A DNA stretch of 7,550 nucleotides from Firmicutes bacterium UBA2598. Lineage in GTDB: Bacteria; Bacillota; PH28-bin88. Where the stretch lies: NCBI GenBank assembly GCA_002339345.1, contig DDKM01000079.1:167-7716 (forward strand). The letters run 5' to 3'. Shown one piece after another: positions 1 through 6,580 of the stretch. Under the pieces are notes generated by a model, which worked only from the letters and a program-made list of their open reading frames with translations, was not told the origin of the DNA and made no database searches. The stretch's first letter is position 1, and each line of letters opens with the position of its first letter. Made by a program: the position numbers and the translations under genes.

Positions 1-121
1 TTGACATTTTACCGTGGGTCTTCGGTTTTGCTGGTTGACCTGCCGCCTTGAAGAAATCCCGACCCTCCTTTCCTTCTGAACTACCGGCAGGCTCCGAAGG
101 AATTATTTTCGCAATTTTCAT
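1..121 (-). CDS. Unrecognised reading frame, 5' part only
   Basis: An ATG at 121 opens a frame that runs without a stop to the window edge (40 codons), starting MKIAKIIPSEPAGSSEG and continuing rich in Lys, Gly, Ala and Pro. An in-frame TGA at 133-131 means the gene cannot start further upstream. I see no convincing Shine-Dalgarno site before the ATG. The frame sits just past the terminator-like hairpin that follows the AtoC-like gene and is on the same strand. I do not recognise the protein. The visible part is hydrophilic and low in complexity, with no motif. It could be the start of a real gene continuing outside the window or a chance open frame. Confidence 0.3.
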   Translation of the reverse strand, partial: MKIAKIIPSEPAGSSEGKEGRDFFKAAGQPAKPKTHGKMS

Positions 122-173
122 GCCAATGGATCACGGCATCCGGTCTCCCAGGGGTGACCGGGCAAATCTGCCA

Positions 174-208
174 TTTTAAAGGGGGTCCGGCATGGTTGTC
201 CGGCCCCC
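174..208 (-). terminator. Weak intrinsic terminator after the AtoC-like gene
   Basis: On the minus strand GGGGGCCGG (208-200) pairs with CCGG and CCCCC (190-187 and 185-181), leaving one bulged base and a 9-nt loop. The stem is followed by TTTAAAAT. The stem is GC-rich, but the T tract is only three bases before it turns to A, so termination may be partial. It lies about 35 nt beyond the stop codon of the regulator gene. Confidence 0.5.
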
Positions 209-243
209 TACCCTGTTACCCTTTTACACACTATGCGCAAACA

Positions 244-1638
244 TTACACGCTGCCAAGTTCCCCTGCCCCATTACGGTTCAGCCCATATTCGTCAATCTT
301 GTAAATCAACGCCCGGCGGCTGATCCCCAACTGTTTGGCCGCCTCGGAACGGTTGCCCCCCGTTTCCGCCAAAGCCCTGCGGATCATGCATCGCTCCAGC
401 TCCCTAACCGCCGCCCTTAATTGGCGGTGGTGGCCGGTCACCGGCGTTCCTTGTTCTTGCAATCCCATGCGCACATTTACCGGGAGGTGCAGGGGGGTGA
501 GTAAATCACCATTGCCGAGGATAATGGCATGTTTAATCACGTTTTCCAACTCCCGGACATTGCCCGGCCAGCTATACCGGATAAGGAGATCAATGGCTTC
601 CGGTGCCACACCCCTGACCTCCCGGTGGAATTCCCGGGCAAACTTCTGGACAAAGTACTGCACCAGCTCCGGGATATCCTCCCGCCTTTCCCGCAGGGGT
701 GGAAGCCTCACCGGTACCACATTAAGCCTGTAATATAGGTCTTCCCGGAAAGCCTTCCGGTTGATCGCCTCTTCCAGGTTGGCATTGGTGGAGGCAATCA
801 CCCGCACATTGACCCTGATGGTTTCTGTACCGCCCAGGCGCTCAAACTCCTGTTCCTGTAACACCCGCAGCAGCTTTACCTGGGTGGCAGGATCCATTTC
901 CCCCACCTCATCCAAAAGCAGGGTACCGCCATCTGCCATCTCGAATTTGCCAGGCTTTCGGATGTGGGCACCGGTAAAGGCGCCCTTCTCATGCCCGAAC
1001 AGTTCGCTCTCCACCAGGGTCGCCGGCATGGCGGAACAATTGATCTTCACAAAGGGCTTGTCCCGCCGGGGACTGTGGTAGTGAATGGCCCTGGCCACCA
1101 GTTCCTTGCCGGTGCCGCTCTCCCCCCGGATCAAAACGGTGACGTTGGTATCCGCCACCCGCTCGATTATATCAAAGACTTCCTGCATCCTGCGTGACTT
1201 GCCGATGATGTTGGCATAACTGTCCGCCAGCCTGCGCCGGAAGGATTTCACCTCATTGGTAAGGCTGCGCACCTCCAGTCCACGGCGCACGATTACCTTT
1301 ACCTCGTCGATATGGAAAGGCTTGATGATATAGTCAAAGGCCCCTTCCTTCATGGCCTTGACGGCGTCCTCCACCGTGGCATAGGCGGTCATCATGATCA
1401 CCATGGCCTCCTGATCCATGGCTTTGATGCTGCCAAAGGCTGTCATGCCGTCCATTACCGGCATCCGCACATCCATCAGGACCAGGTCTGGGCGGTTAGC
1501 CTGATACGTTTCTACAGCCTCCTGGCCGTTACCTGCCGTCATTATTTTGTACCCCTGTTTAGCCAGCACATCCCTTAAAAGGCGCTGGACGCTTGTCTCG
1601 TCATCCACCACCAGGATGCGCTTCCCTTCCAATCCCAT
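244..1638 (-). CDS. atoC: AtoC-like sigma-54-dependent response regulator
   Basis: A 464-residue NtrC-family transcriptional activator, close to the usual AtoC length (about 460). The receiver domain (about 7-120) has the acidic pair D12/D13, phosphoacceptor D56, T84 and K106. The AAA+ sigma-54 interaction domain (about 145-375) has Walker A GESGTGKE (172-179), the sigma-54-contacting loop GAFTGA (219-224) and Walker B ending in DE (243-244). A Fis-type helix-turn-helix lies at about 428-450 (GNRSEAAKQLGISRRALIYK). When phosphorylated by the partner kinase it should form a ring on upstream DNA sites and use ATP to open sigma-54 promoters. I chose the ATG at 1638 because AAGGAGGT lies 7 nt upstream; the longer open frame adds 35 residues that only shadow the kinase gene. 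The start overlaps the 3' end of atoS by 38 bp, which points to translational coupling. The atoC name rests on the AtoS-type partner. Targets are unknown. Confidence 0.9.
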   Translation of the reverse strand: MGLEGKRILVVDDETSVQRLLRDVLAKQGYKIMTAGNGQEAVETYQANRPDLVLMDVRMPVMDGMTAFGSIKAMDQEAMVIMMTAYATVEDAVKAMKEGAFDYIIKPFHIDEVKVIVRRGLEVRSLTNEVKSFRRRLADSYANIIGKSRRMQEVFDIIERVADTNVTVLIRGESGTGKELVARAIHYHSPRRDKPFVKINCSAMPATLVESELFGHEKGAFTGAHIRKPGKFEMADGGTLLLDEVGEMDPATQVKLLRVLQEQEFERLGGTETIRVNVRVIASTNANLEEAINRKAFREDLYYRLNVVPVRLPPLRERREDIPELVQYFVQKFAREFHREVRGVAPEAIDLLIRYSWPGNVRELENVIKHAIILGNGDLLTPLHLPVNVRMGLQEQGTPVTGHHRQLRAAVRELERCMIRRALAETGGNRSEAAKQLGISRRALIYKIDEYGLNRNGAGELGSV

Positions 1639-3469
1639 CTTCCCCACCTCCTTCTGGTAGGTATATGCTGAACACCGCTCCGCACCCCGGCTCGCTTTCC
1701 ACCCCAATGGCCCCACCGTGCAAACGGACGATCTGGTGGGCAATGGCCAACCCTAACCCCGTACCCTTTTCCTTGGTGGTGAAAAAGGGGTCAAACAGCC
1801 TGTCCAGGTGCTCCGGGGAAATGCCGCAGCCGGTGTCCGCCACAGCCAGCACCACCTGGCGCCATTCTGGCAGGTGCCTTGTTGCCACCCGGATAGTCCC
1901 GCCTTTCTCGCCGATGGCCTGGGCGGCGTTGATTAACAGGTTAAGGAACACCTGTTTCAGCTGTTCACTGTCCGCCATGATGGGGGGCAGGGGTTGATAA
2001 TCCCTGATGATGGTAATATTCTTGGCGTGCACCTGCCCGGCCAGCACCAGGGTCTGTTCCAGTTCCTCCGTCAGGTTGATATGGGTAAAGAGGGGGATGG
2101 TAGGGCGGGCAAAACGCAGCAATTCCTCAATAATCCGGTTGGCCCGGTTGACCTCCTTGGCAATAATTCTCAAATACTCATGCTGGGGATCCTCCCAGCC
2201 CATATCTTCACCGATCAACTGGACATATCCCTGGATAGCGGTAAGGGGATTCCTGATCTCATGAGCCACCCCCGCCGCCAATTCGCCAAGGCCGGCCAGC
2301 CGGTCCGCCCGGCGCACCTGTTCCTCCAGCCTTTTTAACTCCGTCAAATCCCTTAATACAACAATGGTCCCGATGTTTTCCCTGTTCTTTTCCAGCACCG
2401 AGGAACTTACCAGCAGGTGAATGACCGGTCCGTCACCTGGGTTTAACAATACCTCCCGCCCCAAACAGGGTTGCCCGGTCTTTTGGGTGGCCTCCCAAAT
2501 GCGGTAAATTTCGTGGGTGGAGGGAAACAGTTTGTCCAGGTGATAACCCAGCACCTGCTGTGGCAACAAGCCGGTAATCTGGGCGGCGGCGCGGTTGAAG
2601 GTGGTCACCATTCCCTCCAGGTTGGTGGTGATAATCCCCCCGGAAATGCTTTCCAAAATGTAATCCTTATGGGTTTTGGTGGTTTGCAGGGTCTGGGAAA
2701 GGCTGTTGATCTCGCTGGCAATCTCCCCAAGCTCGCCAAAGGAAGCTGGCAACTGGTGATGCAGGTCATGTCGCAGCCGCTGCAGGCCCTCCTTGATCTG
2801 GCCGACATCGGAGCCCACCTTGGATGCCATCAGGAGGGCCATTACCAGCCCCACCATGATCCCAGCAGTCACCGTCTGGTAAACCTTGCGTTCCATGGCC
2901 CCAATCTGATGGCGGATATCTGTCAGCAACTCGTTGGACCAGATATAGCCGATGACCTCCCCGTTACGGTGGATGGGCAGCATGGCATTCATGATGGGCC
3001 CCCGGACCAGGGTACCCACCTCCACCATGGCGTTGCCGGTGTCCATGGCCTTACGCCCAGGGTGATTATCGGCAATCCGGATGCCCACCTTATCACCGTA
3101 CTGCTCACTGGGGCCATAGGTCAGAATGGCGTCAAGTTTCCGGCTATAATAACCCACCCCCACCCCCGGGTTGGCCCTGGCCACCACATCGGTGTAGGCG
3201 GCCAGCGCCCGGTTCAGCCCCTGGATTTGCTCCTCCCGGCTGGCGGTCTCCAGTCCCTGTTCCCGCAGGATGGTATCATAATCACTGACAAGGTATTCAT
3301 TCAGCATCCTGGCAGCGCCCATCAGTTTATTCTTTTTCTCCTCCAGGAGGGCGGTTTCCGCCTGGTTGGTCATGATGTAACCGCTCACCATGATGGGAAT
3401 GGAGGTTGCCAGAATAATGGCCAGGAAGAGGTAGACCTTTAAGTTCCCTCGCCGGAACAGTACCCGCAC
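1601..3469 (-). CDS. atoS: AtoS-like membrane sensor histidine kinase
   Basis: A 622-residue sensor kinase (E. coli AtoS is 608). Membrane segments lie at about 12-32 and 199-216 and enclose an extracytoplasmic sensor domain (about 33-198). From memory, this domain resembles E. coli AtoS strongly around residues 100-185 (compare NPGVGVGYYSRKLDAILTY and MLPIHRNGEVIGYIWSNEL). A linker (about 217-262) and a PAS domain (about 266-375) follow. The kinase core has the H box with phosphorylated H403 (VAHEIRNPL), N box NLLINAAQA (510-518), G1 box DTGCGIS (545-551), F box DPFFTTK (560-566) and G2 box GTGLGLA (569-575). It should autophosphorylate on H403 and pass phosphate to D56 of the AtoC-like regulator encoded next. 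The start is GTG, supported by GGGAGG 9 nt upstream. The ligand cannot be read from sequence; acetoacetate or short-chain fatty acids are suggested only by analogy. Confidence 0.9.
   Translation of the reverse strand: MRVLFRRGNLKVYLFLAIILATSIPIMVSGYIMTNQAETALLEEKKNKLMGAARMLNEYLVSDYDTILREQGLETASREEQIQGLNRALAAYTDVVARANPGVGVGYYSRKLDAILTYGPSEQYGDKVGIRIADNHPGRKAMDTGNAMVEVGTLVRGPIMNAMLPIHRNGEVIGYIWSNELLTDIRHQIGAMERKVYQTVTAGIMVGLVMALLMASKVGSDVGQIKEGLQRLRHDLHHQLPASFGELGEIASEINSLSQTLQTTKTHKDYILESISGGIITTNLEGMVTTFNRAAAQITGLLPQQVLGYHLDKLFPSTHEIYRIWEATQKTGQPCLGREVLLNPGDGPVIHLLVSSSVLEKNRENIGTIVVLRDLTELKRLEEQVRRADRLAGLGELAAGVAHEIRNPLTAIQGYVQLIGEDMGWEDPQHEYLRIIAKEVNRANRIIEELLRFARPTIPLFTHINLTEELEQTLVLAGQVHAKNITIIRDYQPLPPIMADSEQLKQVFLNLLINAAQAIGEKGGTIRVATRHLPEWRQVVLAVADTGCGISPEHLDRLFDPFFTTKEKGTGLGLAIAHQIVRLHGGAIGVESEPGCGAVFSIYLPEGGGEDGIGREAHPGGG
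1646..1653 (-). promoter_or_regulatory. Ribosome-binding site that fixes the AtoC start
   Basis: AAGGAGGT on the minus strand lies 7 nt before the ATG at 1638. It is a near-perfect match to the anti-Shine-Dalgarno sequence and lies inside the last codons of the kinase gene, where it also encodes Glu-Gly-Gly. Confidence 0.85.
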
Positions 3470-3478
3470 CTGGATCAG

Positions 3479-3484
3479 CCTCCC
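3479..3484 (-). promoter_or_regulatory. Ribosome-binding site for the GTG start of AtoS
   Basis: GGGAGG on the minus strand lies 9 nt before the GTG at 3469. The frame stays open further upstream but has no ATG, GTG or TTG near a ribosome-binding site, and the first membrane helix falls at the usual distance from this GTG. Confidence 0.65.
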
Positions 3485-3573
3485 ACCTGCCTCAGGTTGA
3501 TGAATGTGGGGCCTGCCTACTTATTCGCCAGGAAATGCCCATTCCCTGGCAGATTATCCAGTGCACATCGAAA

Positions 3574-3590
3574 TGGAATTCTGGTGCCAA
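3574..3590 (-). promoter_or_regulatory. Possible sigma-54 (-24/-12) promoter upstream of atoS
   Basis: The minus strand reads TTGGCAC, five bases, then TTCCA. TTGGCAC is an exact -24 half, and the spacing to the -12 half is exact. However, the -12 half has CC where the family has the nearly invariant GC. Transcription would start near 3563, giving a leader of about 95 nt. If real, the system could activate itself. A GATAAT at 3558-3553 could instead be a vegetative -10 box, but no good -35 accompanies it. Confidence 0.35.
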
Positions 3591-3622
3591 CTGGTATCAC
3601 CGGCTTTTTCCATTCCATAAGA

Positions 3623-3644
3623 AAATGACAAGGAAATGACAAGG
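3623..3644. repeat. Tandem 11-bp direct repeat
   Basis: AAATGACAAGG occurs twice with no gap (3623-3633 and 3634-3644). The period of 11 bp is about one helical turn, so both copies face the same side of the DNA. They lie about 33-55 bp upstream of the -24-like element, where binding sites for a regulator could sit. I do not recognise the motif. Confidence 0.6.
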
Positions 3645-3673
3645 GCGCCAAACCCCGGTGGGGTCAGGAGCCC
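3643..3673 (-). terminator. Hairpin after the Nudix gene, doubtful terminator
   Basis: On the minus strand GGGC pairs with GCCC on the outside, and ACCCC pairs with GGGGT around a 3-nt loop inside, separated by a 5x5 internal loop. The hairpin starts 17 nt past the stop codon but is followed by TTGTCATTTCC rather than a T run, so any termination would be weak. Confidence 0.35.
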
Positions 3674-3689
3674 ATTATTTTCTAACTTA

Positions 3690-4349
3690 TCATCGTTTTA
3701 AGTGCTTTATTACCTCGGTAATTAGCTCTGCAGTAATCCCCCAAATTGGACCTTTAGTGGTTTTATAAACGTATATTCTATACTTCGTTCCACCCCACGG
3801 TTTGTGGTATTTAGCGGGTAGCCCCAACTTCCTTGCCGGCAATAAAACAATTTCTTCACCGTTTTCCTTGTACGAGGGTTCCACCATGAGCCTAACCTTG
3901 TATTCCTCTGGGGGGTTGTTCGCAAAGAAGGAGACGGGCAGGCAAAATACTTCTGCGACTTCTTTCTTATTAATACTGAGTTCGGCAAGGCCTTCTATTT
4001 CCAGCCGCCCTATAAAGGAATCCACCAGAACCCCCGCAGAGGCGATTAGGGTATCCAGCCTTCCTTCTATTTTGATCTTCTCCTCAGCAATTCCCAATTC
4101 CTCAACGGTCTCCCTGATGGCAGTCTGTAAATAATCGGCGTCGATACCTGGATCATGCTTACCTCCCGGGAAACTTATCTCTCCCTCTTGCCTGATGTTC
4201 TCTGCCCTTTTTTGAAATAAAAAGTAATATTGCTGCTCAATTAAAATCAAAGGAATTAAAACTGCTGCATTGAAGTATTTTTCCCGTCCCTGAACCCCTG
4301 GATATAGCGGCAAATTTTTTCTAAGTACTGCTAGATCTGCGGAATTCAT
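3690..4349 (-). CDS. Nudix hydrolase, CoA pyrophosphatase (NudL/YeaB-like)
   Basis: A 219-residue soluble Nudix protein. The Nudix box spans about 62-87: GG (62-63), then R79, E80, E83, E84 and G86 in RETVEELGI, which bind the metal and pyrophosphate. The preceding RQEGEISFPGGK (53-64) resembles the segment before the Nudix box in the CoA pyrophosphatase branch, and the length fits that family. Members split CoA or CoA esters into phosphopantetheine compounds and 3',5'-ADP; the exact substrate here is inferred. AAGGAG lies 8 nt before the ATG, a good start. The gene is much more AT-rich than its neighbours: by hand count about 25% GC at 4201-4260 and 35% at 3721-3780, against about 50% or more in glnS and atoSC. 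This suggests separate ancestry. It stands alone between glnS and atoS, with no overlap with either. Confidence 0.8.
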   Translation of the reverse strand: MNSADLAVLRKNLPLYPGVQGREKYFNAAVLIPLILIEQQYYFLFQKRAENIRQEGEISFPGGKHDPGIDADYLQTAIRETVEELGIAEEKIKIEGRLDTLIASAGVLVDSFIGRLEIEGLAELSINKKEVAEVFCLPVSFFANNPPEEYKVRLMVEPSYKENGEEIVLLPARKLGLPAKYHKPWGGTKYRIYVYKTTKGPIWGITAELITEVIKHLKR

Positions 4350-4357
4350 AGTAATAG

Positions 4358-4363
4358 CTCCTT
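4358..4363 (-). promoter_or_regulatory. Ribosome-binding site for the Nudix gene
   Basis: AAGGAG on the minus strand lies 8 nt before the ATG at 4349 and supports that start. Confidence 0.75.
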
Positions 4364-4377
4364 AAACTTAGCTTGTA

Positions 4378-4558
4378 TTACCATAATCCTTCGATCTCTT
4401 CCACATCATCCACTCTAATCCTACGCTGGGTTGAGCCCCTGGCAACCCTTAGGCACTTATAAAATTCTGGGTGGCAAGCCGGTATCCTCCTCGCGCAACA
4501 CAAAAAAGATGTAATGCATAGGGCGAAAGAACGTCCTCTCCTTGGAGGGCACGCCCAT
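4378..4558 (-). pseudogene. Possible frameshifted small gene, unrecognised
   Basis: From an ATG at 4558 one frame reads MGVPSKERTFFRPMHYIFFV and then LREEDTGLPPRIL before TAA at 4459-4457. In a neighbouring frame across the same point the sequence continues EFYKCLRVARGSTQRRIRV then DDVEEIEGLW up to TAA at 4380-4378. Removing one base near 4465 would join the two into about 59 residues with protein-like composition. This may be a decayed gene, a sequencing slip or chance. The ribosome-binding site (AGGGG, 7 nt upstream) is poor. The ATG lies just past the hairpin that follows glnS. I recognise no family. A 61-codon frame that includes the second half also exists, but its first half (MAWACPPRRGRSFALC) looks less protein-like. 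Confidence 0.25.
4420..4453. other. Inverted repeat within the glnS-Nudix gap
   Basis: GGGTTG (4428-4433) pairs with CAACCC (4443-4448) around a 9-nt loop, and CCTA (4420-4423) pairs with TAGG (4450-4453) outside it. The loop holds AGCCCCTG, the same eight bases that open the hairpin at 4564. No known RNA family is recognised. Confidence 0.35.
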
Positions 4559-4563
4559 GCCAA

Positions 4564-4590
4564 AGCCCCTGAAGGTTTTCTTCAGGGGCT
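4564..4590 (-). terminator. Perfect 11-bp hairpin after glnS
   Basis: AGCCCCTGAAG (4564-4574) pairs perfectly with CTTCAGGGGCT (4580-4590) around a 5-nt loop, starting 28 nt past the glnS stop. On the minus strand only TTT follows the stem, so it is a strong stem with a poor T tract: probably a weak terminator or an mRNA 3'-end stabiliser. Perfect palindromes of this kind also mark ends of IS200/IS605-derived elements, but no transposase remains here. Confidence 0.55.
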
Positions 4591-4618
4591 AAAGTTTAAC
4601 TATTCATCCTACTCCCAA

Positions 4619-6364
4619 CTATGTTTTCTGGACTTTAGCCCAGGTGTCCTTGAGGGATACTATCCGGTTAAACACCAACTTGCTATTGGTGGAATCTTGG
4701 TCAACGCAGAAATAGCCCTGCCGCAGGAACTGGTACCTGCTACCCGGTTCTGCCCCCATGACAGAAGGCTCCACCTTGCATGATGTCAACCGTTCCAGGG
4801 ATTTGGGATTTAAGCCGGTGGTTATGTCGGACTCATCCCCTGATTCCTCCTGCCCATCATCCTTGTACAGGTCATCATATAGGCGAACTTCCGCATCCAG
4901 GGCATGGCTTGCCGAAACCCAATGGGCAGTTGCCTTGACCTTGCGACCACTGCCCTCCCCGCCGCTACGGGTCTCTGGGTCATAAGTACATCGCAGTTCC
5001 AATATGGCCCCGGTTTCGGCATCCTTAATGACTTGTTCACATTTGATAATGTAGGCATGTTTCAGGCGCATTTCACCGCCGGGAGAAAGTCGAAAAAACT
5101 TTTTGGGGGGGTCTTCCATAAAATCTTCCTGCTCGATGTAAATCACCCTGGAAAAGGGAATTTCTCTGGTGCCTGACGCCGGGTCTTCCGGGTTGTTTTC
5201 CGCCTCCAGCCACTCCACCTGGTCTTCCGGGTAGTTCTCGATCACTACCCGCAGCGGACGTAAAACCGCCATCACCCTCGGAGCCCTGCGATTTAAATCT
5301 TCCCGGACACAGTATTCCAAAAGAGCTTTGTCCACAAGGCTATTGGCTTTGGCGACACCGATTCGGTCACAAAAATCCCTGATGGATTCCGGGGTATACC
5401 CCCGGCGCCGCAGACCTGAGATGGTCGGCAGGCGCGGGTCATCCCAACCGCTGACATGCCCCTGTTCTACCAACTGGCGAAGCTTGCGTTTACTCATCAC
5501 CGTACGGGTCAGATTTAACCGGGCAAACTCAATCTGTTCCGGTCGGCCCTGGGCATCTTTGGAATAATCGATATTGTCCAGCACCCAGTCGTATAAAGGC
5601 CGGTGATCGGCAAACTCCAAGGTACAGATGGAATGGGTGATGCCTTCTAGGGCATCGGAAATGGGATGGGCAAAATCGTACATGGGGTAGATACACCACT
5701 GGTCACCTGTCCGGTGGTGGGTCGATCGCAGTATCCGGTACAGGACCGGGTCCCGCATGTTTAAATTGGGAGAAGCCATGTCAATCTTGGCCCTGAGCAC
5801 CCGGGTTCCATCAGCAAATTCCCCTGCCCGCATCCGGGCAAACAGGTCCAGGTTTTCCTCCACCGAACGATCCCGGTAGGGGCTGTTCCGGCCCGGTTCG
5901 GTCAGAGTACCCCGGTACTCCCTGATCTCCTGCGGGCTTAAATCGCAAACATAAGCCTTCCCGGCCTGGATCAGCTGCACGGCATAGCGGTACATGTGCT
6001 CGAAGTAGTCGGAAGCGTAGTACATCCGGTCTTCCCAGTCGAACCCCAACCAGCGGACATCCCGTTTAATGGACTCCACATATTCGACCTCTTCCTTGCT
6101 GGGGTTGGTATCATCAAACCGGAGGTTGCACAAGCCTCCAAACCGGATGGCCAGGCCAAAGTTCAGGCAAATTGATTTGGCATGGCCGATATGTAAGTAG
6201 CCGTTGGGTTCGGGTGGAAAACGGGTATGCACCCGACCATTGTTCTTTTGGGCTGCCAGGTCCCGGGTGATGATGTCCTGGATAAAGTTGGCCGGGGCTT
6301 CCCCCAAGACCTGATACGGTGTTGTTTGATCATTGGCCTGCACTGGCTTGTCCTCGTTATGCAT
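4619..6364 (-). CDS. glnS: Glutaminyl-tRNA synthetase
   Basis: A 581-residue class I aminoacyl-tRNA synthetase that charges tRNA-Gln with glutamine using ATP in the cytoplasm (E. coli enzyme 554 residues). The catalytic Rossmann domain carries RFPPEPNGYLHIGHAKS, with the HIGH motif at 58-61. The KMSKS loop is VMSKR (289-293), the form usual in GlnRS. Other GlnRS-typical blocks are LRFDDTNPSKEEVEYV (about 81-96) and YPMYDFAHPISDALEGITHS (about 226-245). Residues from about 350 form the beta-barrel anticodon-binding region, ending in the family-typical YFCVDQDST and VFNRIVSLKDTW. An acidic stretch (DDGQEESGDESD, about 502-513) interrupts that region. The ATG at 6364 is the only plausible start, because an in-frame TGA lies just upstream. 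The gene is complete and intact. Many Firmicutes lack GlnRS and use GluRS plus GatCAB, so its presence is notable. No T-box leader is visible. Confidence 0.96.
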   Translation of the reverse strand: MHNEDKPVQANDQTTPYQVLGEAPANFIQDIITRDLAAQKNNGRVHTRFPPEPNGYLHIGHAKSICLNFGLAIRFGGLCNLRFDDTNPSKEEVEYVESIKRDVRWLGFDWEDRMYYASDYFEHMYRYAVQLIQAGKAYVCDLSPQEIREYRGTLTEPGRNSPYRDRSVEENLDLFARMRAGEFADGTRVLRAKIDMASPNLNMRDPVLYRILRSTHHRTGDQWCIYPMYDFAHPISDALEGITHSICTLEFADHRPLYDWVLDNIDYSKDAQGRPEQIEFARLNLTRTVMSKRKLRQLVEQGHVSGWDDPRLPTISGLRRRGYTPESIRDFCDRIGVAKANSLVDKALLEYCVREDLNRRAPRVMAVLRPLRVVIENYPEDQVEWLEAENNPEDPASGTREIPFSRVIYIEQEDFMEDPPKKFFRLSPGGEMRLKHAYIIKCEQVIKDAETGAILELRCTYDPETRSGGEGSGRKVKATAHWVSASHALDAEVRLYDDLYKDDGQEESGDESDITTGLNPKSLERLTSCKVEPSVMGAEPGSRYQFLRQGYFCVDQDSTNSKLVFNRIVSLKDTWAKVQKT

Positions 6365-6376
6365 CCGAATTGCCGT

Positions 6377-6383
6377 CCTCCTT
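6377..6383 (-). promoter_or_regulatory. Ribosome-binding site for glnS, wide spacing
   Basis: AAGGAGG lies 12 nt before the ATG at 6364, longer than the usual 6-9 nt. The next in-frame codons upstream offer only ATT and ACG before a TGA, so a closer standard start is not available. Translation may be somewhat below maximum, or a rare ATT start is used. Confidence 0.6.
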
Positions 6384-6540
6384 CACACACGGATCACTGA
6401 TCGAGCGATGGATCATTTGTAGTTCCACATCCTGACCATAAATCCTGCCGAATTATCCACTGCCAGAGAAAACCACCATTATTCTGTGTAAATCATTGCC
6501 TTTTTACCGGCTATCCTGCAAATTATTTCCATCACACCTT
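6384..6540 (-). other. Presumed glnS leader, no gene seen
   Basis: I find no tRNA, coding frame or known riboswitch here. The T-box signature of the AGGGTGGNACCGCG type is absent. TGATCC occurs twice within 30 nt (about 6393-6415), with GATC repeated between the copies, and could form small stems near the ribosome-binding site. Confidence 0.4.
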
Positions 6541-6546
6541 AGGTAT

Positions 6547-6576
6547 AATATATCAAAAGCATAATTAAGTGGTTAA
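6547..6576 (-). promoter_or_regulatory. Candidate vegetative promoter for glnS
   Basis: On the minus strand TTAACC (6576-6571) and TATATT (6552-6547) are separated by 18 bp, matching 4 and 5 of 6 consensus bases. Transcription would start near 6540, leaving a leader of about 175 nt. The same AT-rich patch holds a perfect TATAAT on the plus strand (6544-6549) without a good -35, so direction is not certain. Confidence 0.4.
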
Positions 6577-6580
6577 TAAA

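Noticed and set aside
2471..3442. A 323-codon open frame on the plus strand
   Set aside because: It lies antisense to the well-supported AtoS-like kinase, is rich in His, Gly and Gln with no recognisable domain, and is a mirror of the GC-rich coding strand.
4428..4453. SAM-riboswitch-like stretch (GAGCCCCTGGCAACC)
   Set aside because: Only a few bases resemble the SAM-I core. The kink-turn and the other conserved blocks are absent, and no sulfur-metabolism gene follows.
4564..4590. Perfect hairpin as a second IS200/IS605 element end
   Set aside because: Shape and flanks are suggestive, but no transposase or TnpB tail adjoins it, and its position just after the glnS stop is explained by a terminator-like role.
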